From Saccharibacillus qingshengii (GTDB lineage Bacteria; Bacillota; Bacilli; Paenibacillales; Paenibacillaceae), in NCBI RefSeq assembly GCF_013185195.1, contig NZ_JAAZWC010000016.1, positions 53,753 to 117,752 on the forward strand: DNA of 64,000 nt. Direction: 5' to 3'. This document shows, in pieces, positions 52,494 through 60,260 of the stretch. The translations under genes were made by a program, and so were the position numbers. Below the pieces are notes generated by a model. It had not been told where the DNA came from and searched no databases. It saw nothing but the letters and a program-made list of their open reading frames with translations. Each line of letters opens with the position of its first letter. Position 1 is the first letter of the stretch.

Positions 52494-54359
52494 ATGGCGA
52501 ACGTCGAGAAAAAACGATCAGAAGTGCAAGAAGAGGCAACATCGAAGCAGTTAGTTACCGTTGAAGGAGCCGTCTCGAATATTCTGCAAGACGGGCAGGC
52601 CCCTGTAAGCGAAACGCCAGATGTCGAAGACTCTTCGGTACAAGCTGAACAATCCGCAATCCCAGCGCCTATTGCAGGCAAGCCGATTGCTTGGCTGGCG
52701 GAGCACAACGGCTCAAAACTATTTTTAACCCCGGTGGGGTACATCGTCAAATCGAAGGTCGGCGATAGCTATCAAACCAAAAGCCTCACGAACTTCACGC
52801 TGGAAGCAACTCTGCTGGTTAACGAAAAAACGGGACACGAGGAGTACATCATGACTGTGGAGTCTGGTGGGCGCGTATACCGAAAACGGAGAGTCGAAGT
52901 CTCAGACATCTCAACCGCGTCGAATCTTATTCAAGCGCTTGGGATCATGGGACTTGTGGTTACAGGCACTGCGGCAGAATACGCACTTCTCGTAATGTAC
53001 CTGCGAAAATCTGTACGAGGAACGGTAAAAGCCAGCGATGTACTGGGATTCCGTCGTGAAGGATTCCTTGTCATGGATGGCGTGATCCAACCGGAAGGCA
53101 TTTCGGATGCTGTTGTCTTGCTTCCTAAAAAAGGTGATTCTCATAGTGATCTGTACGATGTACCGGTACCTGAACGCGATGCCTGGAAGGTTCTGGCGAA
53201 GCAGTTCTTAAGCACGGTTCTCGGCATCGGAGCGCGACAAAAATTGCTTGTCTTGCTGGGTTGGATTCTTGCCAGTGTGCTCAAAGAGCCGCTATTCCAG
53301 CACTTTGGCGTAAAGTTCCCGTCGCTTCAACTTTACGGTTCGAAGGGTGCGGGCAAAACGTCGACGATTTCAGAACTGCTGAAGTTTCTAGGCCACAAAG
53401 ACCCAAAGGCATTGCCGACAGAAAGACGCTTTCCAGTGCTCAAACGACTCAGCATGACCAATTCACTGCCGGTGTACCTTGACGAATATCGGGAAAGTTT
53501 GCCGCAAGCAGCTTCCATTAAGCAAATTCTTCGAAATGCCTACGATCGAAGGGACGACAGCCGAGGGCAGTCGAGTCAAGAACTTGTTCGTTACGATCTT
53601 TTAGCTCCGCTCATCGTAGCAGGCGAAGATCCCATACTTGACCAAGCCTGCCAAGAGCGCATTGTTGCGGTCGCCATACGAAGCAAAGAGCAAAATCCCG
53701 AGGCCTTTGCCGAACTTTGCAAAATTCCAAAGAAAATCGAGTTCGTTGGTGGGTACATGCGCTGGCTGCTGCAAAATGAAAGTTCTTGGAATGGGCTTTT
53801 TAAACAAGCGACAGAAGCTGTAGCTGAGAAAGATTTTTCTTCGCCGAGAAACAGGAAGAATGCGGCTTGTGTAATGTTTGGGTTACTGCTTGGCCTACAG
53901 CTATGTAACGAGCTCGGTATCGAGGTGTACACGCTCGATGAAGCTGTTGAGGCAGTTGCATCCCTTGCCGCAGGTCCGGAAAATACTTTCGGCGACCAGC
54001 TCATCGAGATCATGGCCACCGTACGCGACCGTTATGACAAAATCTTCAAACCAGGCGAGTTTCTTGTTGAGCTTAAGAACGATCGGCTTTTCGGCCACTT
54101 CAAGCAGCAACCGTTAATCGAAGCTGTGGCCGGAGGCTATAGCAAGGACAGCTTGTCTGCGCGTGCTATCGTGATGAAGCTTCGAGATAATGCTGACGAT
54201 GGTGGATTCGTAAAATCTGTCAACTTCCTAAAATCCATTGCCGGACGTACGCATCGCGTACTTTCGATTGATCTCACGCAGCTATGCGAAACTTATCCGG
54301 ACGAGTTCGAGCCTGGAGATTTCGAAGATCTGATGAAAGATGGCGACGACTTTTTCTGA
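52494..54359 (+). CDS. DUF927-like replicative helicase/ATPase
   Basis: A 621-aa ATPase. A low-complexity N-terminal ~60 residues precede a beta-rich domain (~65-210). The ATPase core has an intact Walker A GSKGAGKTS (282-290), Walker B LPVYLDEYRE (~326-333) and sensor segments LLAPLIVAGEDPI and QERIVAVAIRSKEQ. A C-terminal DNA-binding-like region ends with acidic FEDLMKDGDDFF. The overall layout is that of DUF927/phage-type helicases of plasmids and satellites. ATG 52494 has CGGAGGTG upstream; the extension to 52350 overlaps the leader. It is a distant, canonical partner of the gene at 49678. Confidence 0.72.
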   Translation: MANVEKKRSEVQEEATSKQLVTVEGAVSNILQDGQAPVSETPDVEDSSVQAEQSAIPAPIAGKPIAWLAEHNGSKLFLTPVGYIVKSKVGDSYQTKSLTNFTLEATLLVNEKTGHEEYIMTVESGGRVYRKRRVEVSDISTASNLIQALGIMGLVVTGTAAEYALLVMYLRKSVRGTVKASDVLGFRREGFLVMDGVIQPEGISDAVVLLPKKGDSHSDLYDVPVPERDAWKVLAKQFLSTVLGIGARQKLLVLLGWILASVLKEPLFQHFGVKFPSLQLYGSKGAGKTSTISELLKFLGHKDPKALPTERRFPVLKRLSMTNSLPVYLDEYRESLPQAASIKQILRNAYDRRDDSRGQSSQELVRYDLLAPLIVAGEDPILDQACQERIVAVAIRSKEQNPEAFAELCKIPKKIEFVGGYMRWLLQNESSWNGLFKQATEAVAEKDFSSPRNRKNAACVMFGLLLGLQLCNELGIEVYTLDEAVEAVASLAAGPENTFGDQLIEIMATVRDRYDKIFKPGEFLVELKNDRLFGHFKQQPLIEAVAGGYSKDSLSARAIVMKLRDNADDGGFVKSVNFLKSIAGRTHRVLSIDLTQLCETYPDEFEPGDFEDLMKDGDDFF

Positions 54360-54382
54360 TTCGAACTGACATCAACAGGGCG

Positions 54383-54450
54383 TCATGTTAGAGCAGATGT
54401 AAGATCCTGAATGCAGTCAGAGCGCGGGTACAGCGCTCTGACTAACATGA
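54383..54450 (+). repeat. nested inverted repeats before the primase gene
   Basis: Outer arms TCATGTTAG/CTAACATGA (54383-54391, 54442-54450) overlap at their 3' end with an inner hairpin AGTCAGAGCGC/GCGCTCTGACT (54415-54425, 54433-54443). The two structures share bases and could be mutually exclusive. No T tract follows, so this is not a classical terminator. Confidence 0.5.
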
Positions 54451-54480
54451 ATACCAAACCACATAACTGGGGGAATCCTG

Positions 54481-55605
54481 ATGACCATTCAAACATTTTG
54501 TGAACATGTAGCATTCAAGTCGGTAAACAAACCTGTTGACCTGAGCGATTTCCTGGAAGCACTGTATATGCCAATTCTTGACGAAAGTATGGGATCAAAG
54601 CATTTTATCGAAATTTGTGATAAGCCAATCAGGGAAACGTATATGCGAACCAAAACATTTCGCATCCAGAGAGAAAATCTCAGCAAGATTTGTAAACACG
54701 CTTGTGCCAGTAATCAGAGCGGGTGCATTTTTTACACAGTGTGTCCGAGAGATCGCGGGATTTATGACCGGAACACTGAAAGGTATGTCAGAGCCGCGCG
54801 CTCGGACGTTTCTGTAGCACCATCATGCTGGCTAGACATCGACTTCAAACTTCTTGATGCAGATCTTCAAGTAGCTGAAGCGAAAGCGGCCGAGATCATT
54901 GCGAATTTAAAGCCCTTCCCAAGCATCATCGTTTCCACACCAGGAGGCTACCACCTGTATTTTTTGCTCGATGCTGCTTATCCCGTCGAAGATGTAGTCC
55001 AGATGAATCGTCGTCTTGAAGCTTACACGGGCGCCGATGCGTGTGGTGATGCGATGCGACTTATGCGAGTGCCGGCAGGCTATCATCGTAAAAACCCCAA
55101 CAGCCCGAAGCGCGTAAAAATTATTCACTTTGATCCGGGTCTTCGATACACACTTACAGATTTTGAACATTTCCCACAGGTACAGAAGAGGCCTGACGTG
55201 GATTTTGCCCCCGTTATTTTTTCTGATATTCTGGTGAGTAAGAGCGTGGCTCAGATTTTGAAGCGAACGCAAAAATTCGATAAAAATCTAGCAAGCAAGA
55301 TCAACGCTCCGAATTTGGATGCATATCGGAGTTTCGTGAAAAACTCAAAGGCTAGAACCAGAAGTGAACGGGATTTTCACATCTGTGCACGACTCGCAGA
55401 AGGTGGGGTTTCTCCTGACGAAATTCGGAAAATATTTAAAGAATCCCCCTGTGGCGATAAGTACCGGGAGAAAGGTAAGGATGGTGATCGGTATCTCCGG
55501 CATCAGATCGAGTCAGCGAAACAGCAAAATCTGTTCAATCAAAGCCAAAAGCTGAAAAGTGTTCGCATCCTTTCTAAAGATATGGGGGATTTCGACGACT
55601 TTTAA
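54481..55605 (+). CDS. RepB/AEP-family primase
   Basis: A 374-aa primase of the archaeo-eukaryotic type found in plasmids. The catalytic acidic pair is CWLDIDF (Asp119, Asp121). STPGGYHLYFLLD supplies the sPGGxH motif (His158), and GDAMRLMRVPAGYHRKNP (~189-205) supplies the D..R..R.PG..N/K nucleotide motif. A Cys cluster upstream (CKHACASNQSGCIFYTVC, residues ~71-88) may bind zinc. The C-terminal helical part (EGGVSPDEIRKIF) resembles PriCT domains. It ends DMGDFDDF, an acidic tail like that of the helicase gene before it, which may be a shared partner-binding tail. It presumably primes the element's replication. Confidence 0.8.
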   Translation: MTIQTFCEHVAFKSVNKPVDLSDFLEALYMPILDESMGSKHFIEICDKPIRETYMRTKTFRIQRENLSKICKHACASNQSGCIFYTVCPRDRGIYDRNTERYVRAARSDVSVAPSCWLDIDFKLLDADLQVAEAKAAEIIANLKPFPSIIVSTPGGYHLYFLLDAAYPVEDVVQMNRRLEAYTGADACGDAMRLMRVPAGYHRKNPNSPKRVKIIHFDPGLRYTLTDFEHFPQVQKRPDVDFAPVIFSDILVSKSVAQILKRTQKFDKNLASKINAPNLDAYRSFVKNSKARTRSERDFHICARLAEGGVSPDEIRKIFKESPCGDKYREKGKDGDRYLRHQIESAKQQNLFNQSQKLKSVRILSKDMGDFDDF

Positions 55606-55615
55606 GAAGTTGCGT

Positions 55616-55650
55616 GGGGAGGAGCTAGGCTGGTGCTCTTCCCCGCTTTT
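55616..55650 (+). terminator. terminator of the primase gene
   Basis: GGGGAGGAGC and GCTCTTCCCC arms (55616-55625, 55635-55644; one G-U) followed by GCTTTT. Confidence 0.75.
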
Positions 55651-55724
55651 AAAATACCTTGACGAAAAAAGGATTTCCATATTTTGCTCGTAAACGAACT
55701 TGAACTTAATACATGGAGGTTTTT

Positions 55725-56042
55725 ATGGACGCTAAACAATTCGCAAGCGATGTTACAGCCGGGTTAGTGAAAGCAAAGATTGGGCAAAAAGCTGTATTTT
55801 CTGTAGGTGGGGCCGAAGTATTTCCCGCTACTCAACCGAATGGTGAAACGGTGGTGCGTGTAACGGAGGGGAGAACCTCTGTAGTTGTTGTTCAAACAAG
55901 CAAAGATATTTTTGTAAAACAACGAACGAATGATACTGATCCACGAGATATACAAGTGGGTCCAACCTACGTGGAGTTAGGCTGCGGCGATATTCGTGAT
56001 TTTTTGGAAAGAGCTTGGAATAGTATTCAAGCAGCACATTGA
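55725..56042 (+). CDS. hypothetical small protein of the mobile element (105 aa)
   Basis: A 105-aa soluble protein, MDAKQFASDVTAGLVKAKIG at the start, with a beta-rich middle (VVRVTEGRTSVVVVQTSKDIFVKQ) and a helical end (IRDFLERAWNSIQ). No family recognised. GGAGG lies seven bases before ATG 55725, and it has its own terminator. It follows the primase gene and is rightmost of the rightward replication module. Confidence 0.6.
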   Translation: MDAKQFASDVTAGLVKAKIGQKAVFSVGGAEVFPATQPNGETVVRVTEGRTSVVVVQTSKDIFVKQRTNDTDPRDIQVGPTYVELGCGDIRDFLERAWNSIQAAH

Positions 56043-56051
56043 TACAAAAAC

Positions 56052-56071
56052 GGGAGGCCAAGTGGCCTCCC
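56052..56071. terminator. bidirectional terminator
   Basis: GGGAGGCCA and TGGCCTCCC arms (56052-56060, 56063-56071) flanked by A5 on the left and TTTT slightly to the right. It separates convergent transcripts. Confidence 0.75.
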
Positions 56072-56079
56072 ACTCTGTT

Positions 56080-56238
56080 TTATAAAGCCATTACCTCAAA
56101 TTTCATCTTGCAACTGTTGCATTTTACTACAGCATTCGTGTGCTTCTTGCCGTTGGGATTAAGCAAGAGATCTGTACTTTCGCATTCAGGGTTCAGACAT
56201 TTCTTTACCCAATCGGCGCGTGGTAAAGGTCTTGGCAT
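56080..56238 (-). CDS. small zinc-ribbon protein (52 aa)
   Basis: The minus-strand frame from ATG 56238 to TAA 56080 has a strong AGAAAGGAG site. The 52-aa product carries two Cys pairs, CLNPEC (residues 14-19) and CNSCKMKF (40-47), spaced as in a zinc ribbon. The N-terminus MPRPLPRADWVKK is basic. It is probably a small nucleic-acid- or protein-binding accessory factor. It is last in a leftward operon of small genes. Confidence 0.65.
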   Translation of the reverse strand: MPRPLPRADWVKKCLNPECESTDLLLNPNGKKHTNAVVKCNSCKMKFEVMAL

Positions 56239-56270
56239 GGTTGTGCTCCTTTCTTTTAAAGGTTTTTGAT

Positions 56271-56579
56271 TTATTCAACGTGCTTGAGTGGTTCATCCTC
56301 ACCAATGATGTTAACTTCAAGTTCCATACCAAGAAGCCCATACAGAATGGCGGCCACCATTCCTTCGTAACCTTCTTTAATGTGGGGTTCGTGAGACTTA
56401 CGAGCAAGCCTGATGTAAGCTCGGCTCTCCAAAATGTCTATCAATCGGGCTTGTTTAAAGCGAGTGTAGTCCTTAACTGACAGTAGCGGCCGGAGTTTTA
56501 TAAGCACGTCTTCCCAAAGTGTACCGTACATGTGACAAGTTTTTCTTGTATCTGAACAAAGCTTCTTTCCGGTTATCAG
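56271..56579 (-). CDS. hypothetical small protein (about 102 aa), start uncertain
   Basis: The frame ends at 56271 and contains WEDVLIKLRPLLSVKDYTRFKQARLIDILESRAYIRLARKS, then EGYEGMVAAILYGLLGMELEVNIIGEDEP. The preceding gene stops at 56576, overlapping a CTG at 56579 (CTGA) behind AGGGAGA, so a coupled CTG start is possible. The first ATG is at 56531 (87 aa) without a ribosome site. I do not recognise the family. Confidence 0.5.
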   Translation of the reverse strand: MITGKKLCSDTRKTCHMYGTLWEDVLIKLRPLLSVKDYTRFKQARLIDILESRAYIRLARKSHEPHIKEGYEGMVAAILYGLLGMELEVNIIGEDEPLKHVE

Positions 56580-56824
56580 GTGTTCTCCCTGAGATCGAGG
56601 AATCTCAGAATAACGTCCAGGTTGCGACTTAGCATAGGAAACAATCGATGGTCTTCGAGTCGTAGTTTCACCACATCCTTTCTCTTGGAGCGAATAATAA
56701 GTGTAAAATCTGCGGCCGATAAACCGGCTTCCAGAACCAGCCCCTGCACAACTGTACATGGGTGTCCTCGATAACGGATGTTTTCGTATTCGTACACTTC
56801 CAAGACAACCAGACTATCTTTCAC
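56576..56824 (-). CDS. hypothetical small protein (82 aa)
   Basis: An 82-aa soluble protein: KDSLVVLEVYEYENIRYRG, then a basic segment IIRSKRKDVVKLRLEDHRL and LDVILRFLDLREN. The start is GTG 56824, overlapping the previous stop by four bases (GTGA), so translation is coupled. Its end overlaps the next frame. No family recognised; all evidence is operon context and tight overlaps. Confidence 0.55.
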   Translation of the reverse strand: MKDSLVVLEVYEYENIRYRGHPCTVVQGLVLEAGLSAADFTLIIRSKRKDVVKLRLEDHRLFPMLSRNLDVILRFLDLRENT

Positions 56825-57246
56825 AAAGCACCCATACGGTCAAGCAAAATCAAATCCTGTAAGCTTTTTCTTAGTGCTTCGAGTCGCAGATGGTACACCA
56901 GTTTTTTCGTTTCCTTGCTGTACCTCACGCCGGCAAAGATCATTTGGTCGTTCTCCTGTACGACCAGAATTTCGATCCAAGATTCCGTCACCTGTACTCG
57001 GATTCGGTGCGGATCTACATGGGCTTCCATGGCAACGTCTTCGGCATTCTCCATGCTAAACTCGCTAATCATCGCGTTAAGAATGGCACGTAAACGATTT
57101 TGGAGCAGAACCGGAGAGACTTGAAGAAAGAATTCGCAGTGTTCATCGCTGTCCGCATGTAACAGCCCCAAGTCCGGTTCGGTTTCTTCGCTCAAGCGAC
57201 CCAGAAATCGCAAAAAGGCCGCTTCATAAAAGGCTGTGCAGCTCAA
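56821..57246 (-). CDS. hypothetical protein (141 aa)
   Basis: A 141-aa soluble protein with acidic and hydrophobic alternation (FLRFLGRLSEETEPDLGLLHADSDEHCEFFLQVSP). A later beta-rich part follows (RIRVQVTESWIEILVVQENDQMIFAGVRYS) and a helical end (LRLEALRKSLQDLILLDRM). The start is TTG 57246, seven bases after GGGAGGA, which itself is the end of the preceding gene. No family recognised. Part of the leftward small-gene operon. Confidence 0.6.
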   Translation of the reverse strand: MSCTAFYEAAFLRFLGRLSEETEPDLGLLHADSDEHCEFFLQVSPVLLQNRLRAILNAMISEFSMENAEDVAMEAHVDPHRIRVQVTESWIEILVVQENDQMIFAGVRYSKETKKLVYHLRLEALRKSLQDLILLDRMGAL

Positions 57247-57250
57247 ATTA

Positions 57251-57514
57251 TTATTCCTCCCGAAGTTTAAGCCAAGTCAATGACCGATTCGCTTCCGTCA
57301 CGACATCGAAGGGGATGCCCCGTTCACTCAAATAACTGGATAACAAACGACCGCCTTTAAGCATTCCTTTATTGTTGGTCAACGCTTCGTTCTCAAAAAC
57401 TGTTCCCCAGTCTCCTTGTGCATGACGGTTCAATGCGATCATTTGATCCGTTTCACTGACGCTTTTCAGTACGCCTTCCGTTACTAGAATTTTACCTAAA
57501 AGAAATTTCCCTAT
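57251..57514 (-). CDS. plasmid-related small protein (KFLLGKI…HAxGDWG family), possible AUA start
   Basis: The translated core GKFLLGKILVTEGVLKSVSETDQMIALNRHAQGDWG and later GGRLLSSYLSERGIPFDVVTEANRSLTWL match a widespread ~90-aa family of plasmid-related proteins. Members typically begin right before the LGK segment. Here a perfect AAAGGAGGA (57521-57529) lies six bases before an in-frame ATA at 57512-57514. The frame is open further back to 57667, but that part has no ribosome site and a membrane-like translation. I take ATA 57514 as the likely start. Function of the family is unknown. Confidence 0.6.
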   Translation of the reverse strand: MGKFLLGKILVTEGVLKSVSETDQMIALNRHAQGDWGTVFENEALTNNKGMLKGGRLLSSYLSERGIPFDVVTEANRSLTWLKLREE

Positions 57515-57697
57515 TGCGCTTCCTCCTTTACTAAAATCTAAAACGATCAAAGCATGGTCCACTGGAGTTCGACAATAAGATCCAATGTACCCCTGTATCC
57601 GAAAAGTGGATTTGTGCGGAAGGACACAAAAAAATAGCGGAAGTACGCACAGAAAAACCGGCGTCAATCCGCTATAATGGAAGCAGGTTACAAAGCA

Positions 57698-58456
57698 TCA
57701 TAGATTTCGAAAATGTGACGTGTTAAGGTCATACTTATGTGTGGAGTGCCAAAGACGTTCATCGCCCGGTTGGGTTTCTCCCCCAGCCAGCCTTTTTAGC
57801 GCGTCCAATTTCAAAATGTAGATCCGGCGATTTTTCAGTTCGATGATGTCTTGATCGTGAAATTCGTTCAGGATTCTTGCGGCACTTTCCCGACCTGCAC
57901 CGATCATGTTGGCCAAATGCTGTTGTGTGATTTTCCAATCGATTAGTGTGCCTGTTTCAGTTTCTTTTCCGAAATTGGAATGAAGATCCAGCAGAAGATT
58001 GGCTACACGAATCCTGACGTCAAGGAACACCAGATATTCGAGCTTCCGATCCGCTTGGCTAAGACGTTCGCTGAGTATGTAGATCGTTTTTCGTAAAATG
58101 GCAGGATAGCGTGAAACCAGTTCTTCCATTGCAGTACGGGTCGCTACCCAAAGAGATGTTTTCTCCATGGTAGCTACAGACGCTGTACGATGGTTATCGT
58201 GGTGGAAGATCTCAAGTTCGCCAATCGCTTCTCCAGGGAATTGGTGTCCGAAGATAATTTCCCGATTCTCGTCCTGACGGTAGATCTTGAGCGCACCGGA
58301 TTTAATGATGTACATCTCGTGACCTTCATCGCCGTGCATGTACAGCACTTGGCCTTTGTTGAATTTCTTTTCTCGAAATTTGGTCGCAACCCATTCGTGA
58401 TCTTCTTGATGAACAATATCTTTAAAAAACGGTGTGTCGGTTACGGAACGGTACAA
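57698..58456 (-). CDS. Crp/Fnr-family transcriptional regulator
   Basis: A 252-aa regulator (266 aa if TTG 58498 is used). A cyclic-nucleotide-binding-like beta barrel (GQVLYMHGDEGHEMYIIKSGALKIYRQDENREIIFGHQFPGEAIGELEIFH) leads to a dimer helix and a Crp-type winged HTH (KITQQHLANMIGAGRESAARILNEFHDQDIIELKNRRIYIL). The FNR-type Cys cluster is absent, so iron-sulfur oxygen sensing is not expected. I prefer TTG 58456, which has GAGGGGTG upstream. It heads the leftward small-gene operon and may regulate the element. Confidence 0.85.
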   Translation of the reverse strand: MYRSVTDTPFFKDIVHQEDHEWVATKFREKKFNKGQVLYMHGDEGHEMYIIKSGALKIYRQDENREIIFGHQFPGEAIGELEIFHHDNHRTASVATMEKTSLWVATRTAMEELVSRYPAILRKTIYILSERLSQADRKLEYLVFLDVRIRVANLLLDLHSNFGKETETGTLIDWKITQQHLANMIGAGRESAARILNEFHDQDIIELKNRRIYILKLDALKRLAGGETQPGDERLWHSTHKYDLNTSHFRNL

Positions 58457-58677
58457 TGGCGCACCCCTCAATTCTCTTGTGTATCTTTTATTTTCCAATC
58501 TTTATTATAAAACTTAGTGTTTGATTTGCATAAGCCCTTTTTAGAGTTTGCTTGTAGGCGGGTGTCCGAAGCAACAAGAAATGCCCGTATCCCATGGACA
58601 CGGTTCTTGACAAGCAAACGATACGGATTTTTTGATGAACGGGTAGTTCACTTTGAAAATGATGGAGGAATAAAAGA

Positions 58678-59706
58678 ATGAACACTTTTAAAAAGAAATT
58701 GCTGGGGGTGATCGGAGGGGTTACGCTTTCCGTAACGCTTGTAGCGGGGAGCGTAAGTGCGGCAGCTGTAACAAGTTTCGGTGACGTCAAGAAGTCTAAC
58801 TGGGCATATTCCACTATCCAGTGGGCTATCGCAAACAACGTCGTAAAAGGTTACCCGGATGGTACATTCCGCCCTGAAAAGCAAGTATCGGAGTCCGAAT
58901 TCCTCATGATGTTCATTTCGGCCTACCAACCTGTAAAACCTACAGCAGGCCAGAAACACTGGGCAGATCCCGTGTACAACATTGCAAAGAATCTGAACTG
59001 GCCAGTAAACGGAATCAGCAATGACGCCGTTGGTCGGGCTACAAGAGAACAAGCAATCACGCGGGGCGAAGTTGCGAACATCATCGCAGGCGCAAACGGT
59101 GTGAACTTCATGAACGACGAAGCAATTCGTTACCTGCTCAGTGAAAACCTCGCCGCCGGTAAAACGGGCAACACGGTGGCTGGTTACAAAGGTAAGGATT
59201 ACCTTACACGTGCCGAAGCTGTAGCTTTCATCCAGCGTGTAAAAACAAAAGGTCTGACGTCGCTCAAAGAGCGCCCAAGATTCCCAAGCGCGCCTGTAAC
59301 ACCGCCAGCTCCTGTACCTATTCCAAACGGAATTAAGGGCGTACAGACGGCAATCGAGAACGTCATCAATGGTTCGAGTTCGTACAAAGGCTACACCACG
59401 GAAGCAAGTGACGCTGGATTCGTAATTAGGGATGCTTCTAGCGGTACTTCTGTGGCATATAGACAAGCGGAAAGCAAGTCTGCCAGTGGCCGGGTCATCT
59501 CTTTCCTAGCTAGTGAAACAGCAAGTCTCAAGCTCGCTGTAGAAACTCTGCAAGCGGCTGGAGTAAAAGTTCCGGATAACTTCGTAACTACACTGCAAAA
59601 TGCCGTAAATACGCGTAAACAAACCGAACAGAAAGTAGGAAACTACACTGTAACCGTGCAGCCAAATCCAACGGCATACGACACCGTAGTTATTTACTTC
59701 AAGTAA
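58678..59706 (+). CDS. SLH-domain surface protein on the mobile element
   Basis: A 342-aa exported protein. The signal peptide GVIGGVTLSVTLVAGSVSAAA (residues ~10-30) is followed by SLH units: SFGDVKKSNWAYSTIQWAIANNVVKGYPDGTFRPEKQVSESEFLMMF, then one starting KHWADPVYNIAKNL, and one ending YLTRAEAVAFIQRV. A Pro-rich linker (APVTPPAPVPIPN) leads to a C-terminal domain of about 120 residues of unknown function. SLH domains tether proteins to the cell-wall polymer. GGAGGAA precedes the ATG. Presence beside replication genes is unusual. Confidence 0.88.
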   Translation: MNTFKKKLLGVIGGVTLSVTLVAGSVSAAAVTSFGDVKKSNWAYSTIQWAIANNVVKGYPDGTFRPEKQVSESEFLMMFISAYQPVKPTAGQKHWADPVYNIAKNLNWPVNGISNDAVGRATREQAITRGEVANIIAGANGVNFMNDEAIRYLLSENLAAGKTGNTVAGYKGKDYLTRAEAVAFIQRVKTKGLTSLKERPRFPSAPVTPPAPVPIPNGIKGVQTAIENVINGSSSYKGYTTEASDAGFVIRDASSGTSVAYRQAESKSASGRVISFLASETASLKLAVETLQAAGVKVPDNFVTTLQNAVNTRKQTEQKVGNYTVTVQPNPTAYDTVVIYFK

Positions 59707-59713
59707 CAAAAGG

Positions 59714-59740
59714 GACCCCACACATAGTGTGGGGTCTTTT
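59714..59740 (+). terminator. terminator of the SLH gene
   Basis: GACCCCACAC and GTGTGGGGTC arms (59714-59723, 59727-59736) followed by TTTT. Confidence 0.85.
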
Positions 59741-59830
59741 CATGTAAATGTGTAATCGCCCAAATACTATTATTTGATACGGACGATCACTTACCTAAAC
59801 AAACTGTACACAGTATAACTAAGAACATGA

Positions 59831-59865
59831 AAAGACCCCAGAGCCTGTACTCTGGGGTCTTTACC
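59831..59865. terminator. second terminator, 90 bases further on
   Basis: AAAGACCCCAGAG and CTCTGGGGTCTTT arms (59831-59843, 59850-59862). Its left arm is also complementary over 14 bases to the right half of the first terminator (59731-59744 with 59826-59839). The ~125 bases between the second hairpin and 59990 hold no other gene. Confidence 0.75.
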
Positions 59866-59990
59866 TATGTAAACTTTTACGTTGTTGACACGGCGTGAAT
59901 CTGCATGACATAAACATACTACACAGAAACGGACTGCTCTTATCCAGCAGCCCGAGCCGTGTAATATCTCATGAAAAGGCGGTATTTCAG

Positions 59991-60113
59991 ATGACTAAAC
60001 AAGAAAAGATTGACGCGCTCAGAAAACAAGGTCGCCACAACGAAGCTATTGAGCTTGACAAATGGAGAGATAAAAACGGTAGATCGTGGGGGTGGAATAA
60101 GAAATTCCTGTGA
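59991..60113 (+). CDS. small hypothetical protein (40 aa)
   Basis: The 40-aa frame MTKQEKIDALRKQGRHNEAI...WRDKNGRSWGWNKKFL has AAAAGGCGG about nine bases before ATG 59991 and a terminator downstream. It looks like a small basic helical protein with a Trp-rich end. No family recognised. An upstream in-frame extension to 59895 lacks support. Confidence 0.5.
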   Translation: MTKQEKIDALRKQGRHNEAIELDKWRDKNGRSWGWNKKFL

Positions 60114-60228
60114 CTAGGACTGCCGTCCTAACCTGCATTCTAGCTCATCTGGAGTTCTTGAAATGCCCCTACGTAAACAAAAAACCAAACGCCCATAGCA
60201 ATCATCAATATAATCCAAAGATGAGAGA

Positions 60229-60260
60229 ACCCCAGCCAAAACTAGCTGGGGCCATTTTTT
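60229..60260 (+). terminator. terminator of the 40-aa gene
   Basis: CCCCAGC and GCTGGGG arms (60229-60235, 60244-60250) followed by CCATTTTTTATTT. It overlaps the end of the convergent SLH gene. Confidence 0.75.

Noticed and set aside
56039..56480. Plus-strand frames of 76-86 codons
   Set aside because: They oppose the zinc-ribbon gene and its neighbour, which have good ribosome sites; the plus frames have none.
56271..57514. Toxin-antitoxin pair among the small overlapping genes
   Set aside because: No toxin fold or antitoxin DNA-binding motif is recognisable; overlap alone is not enough.
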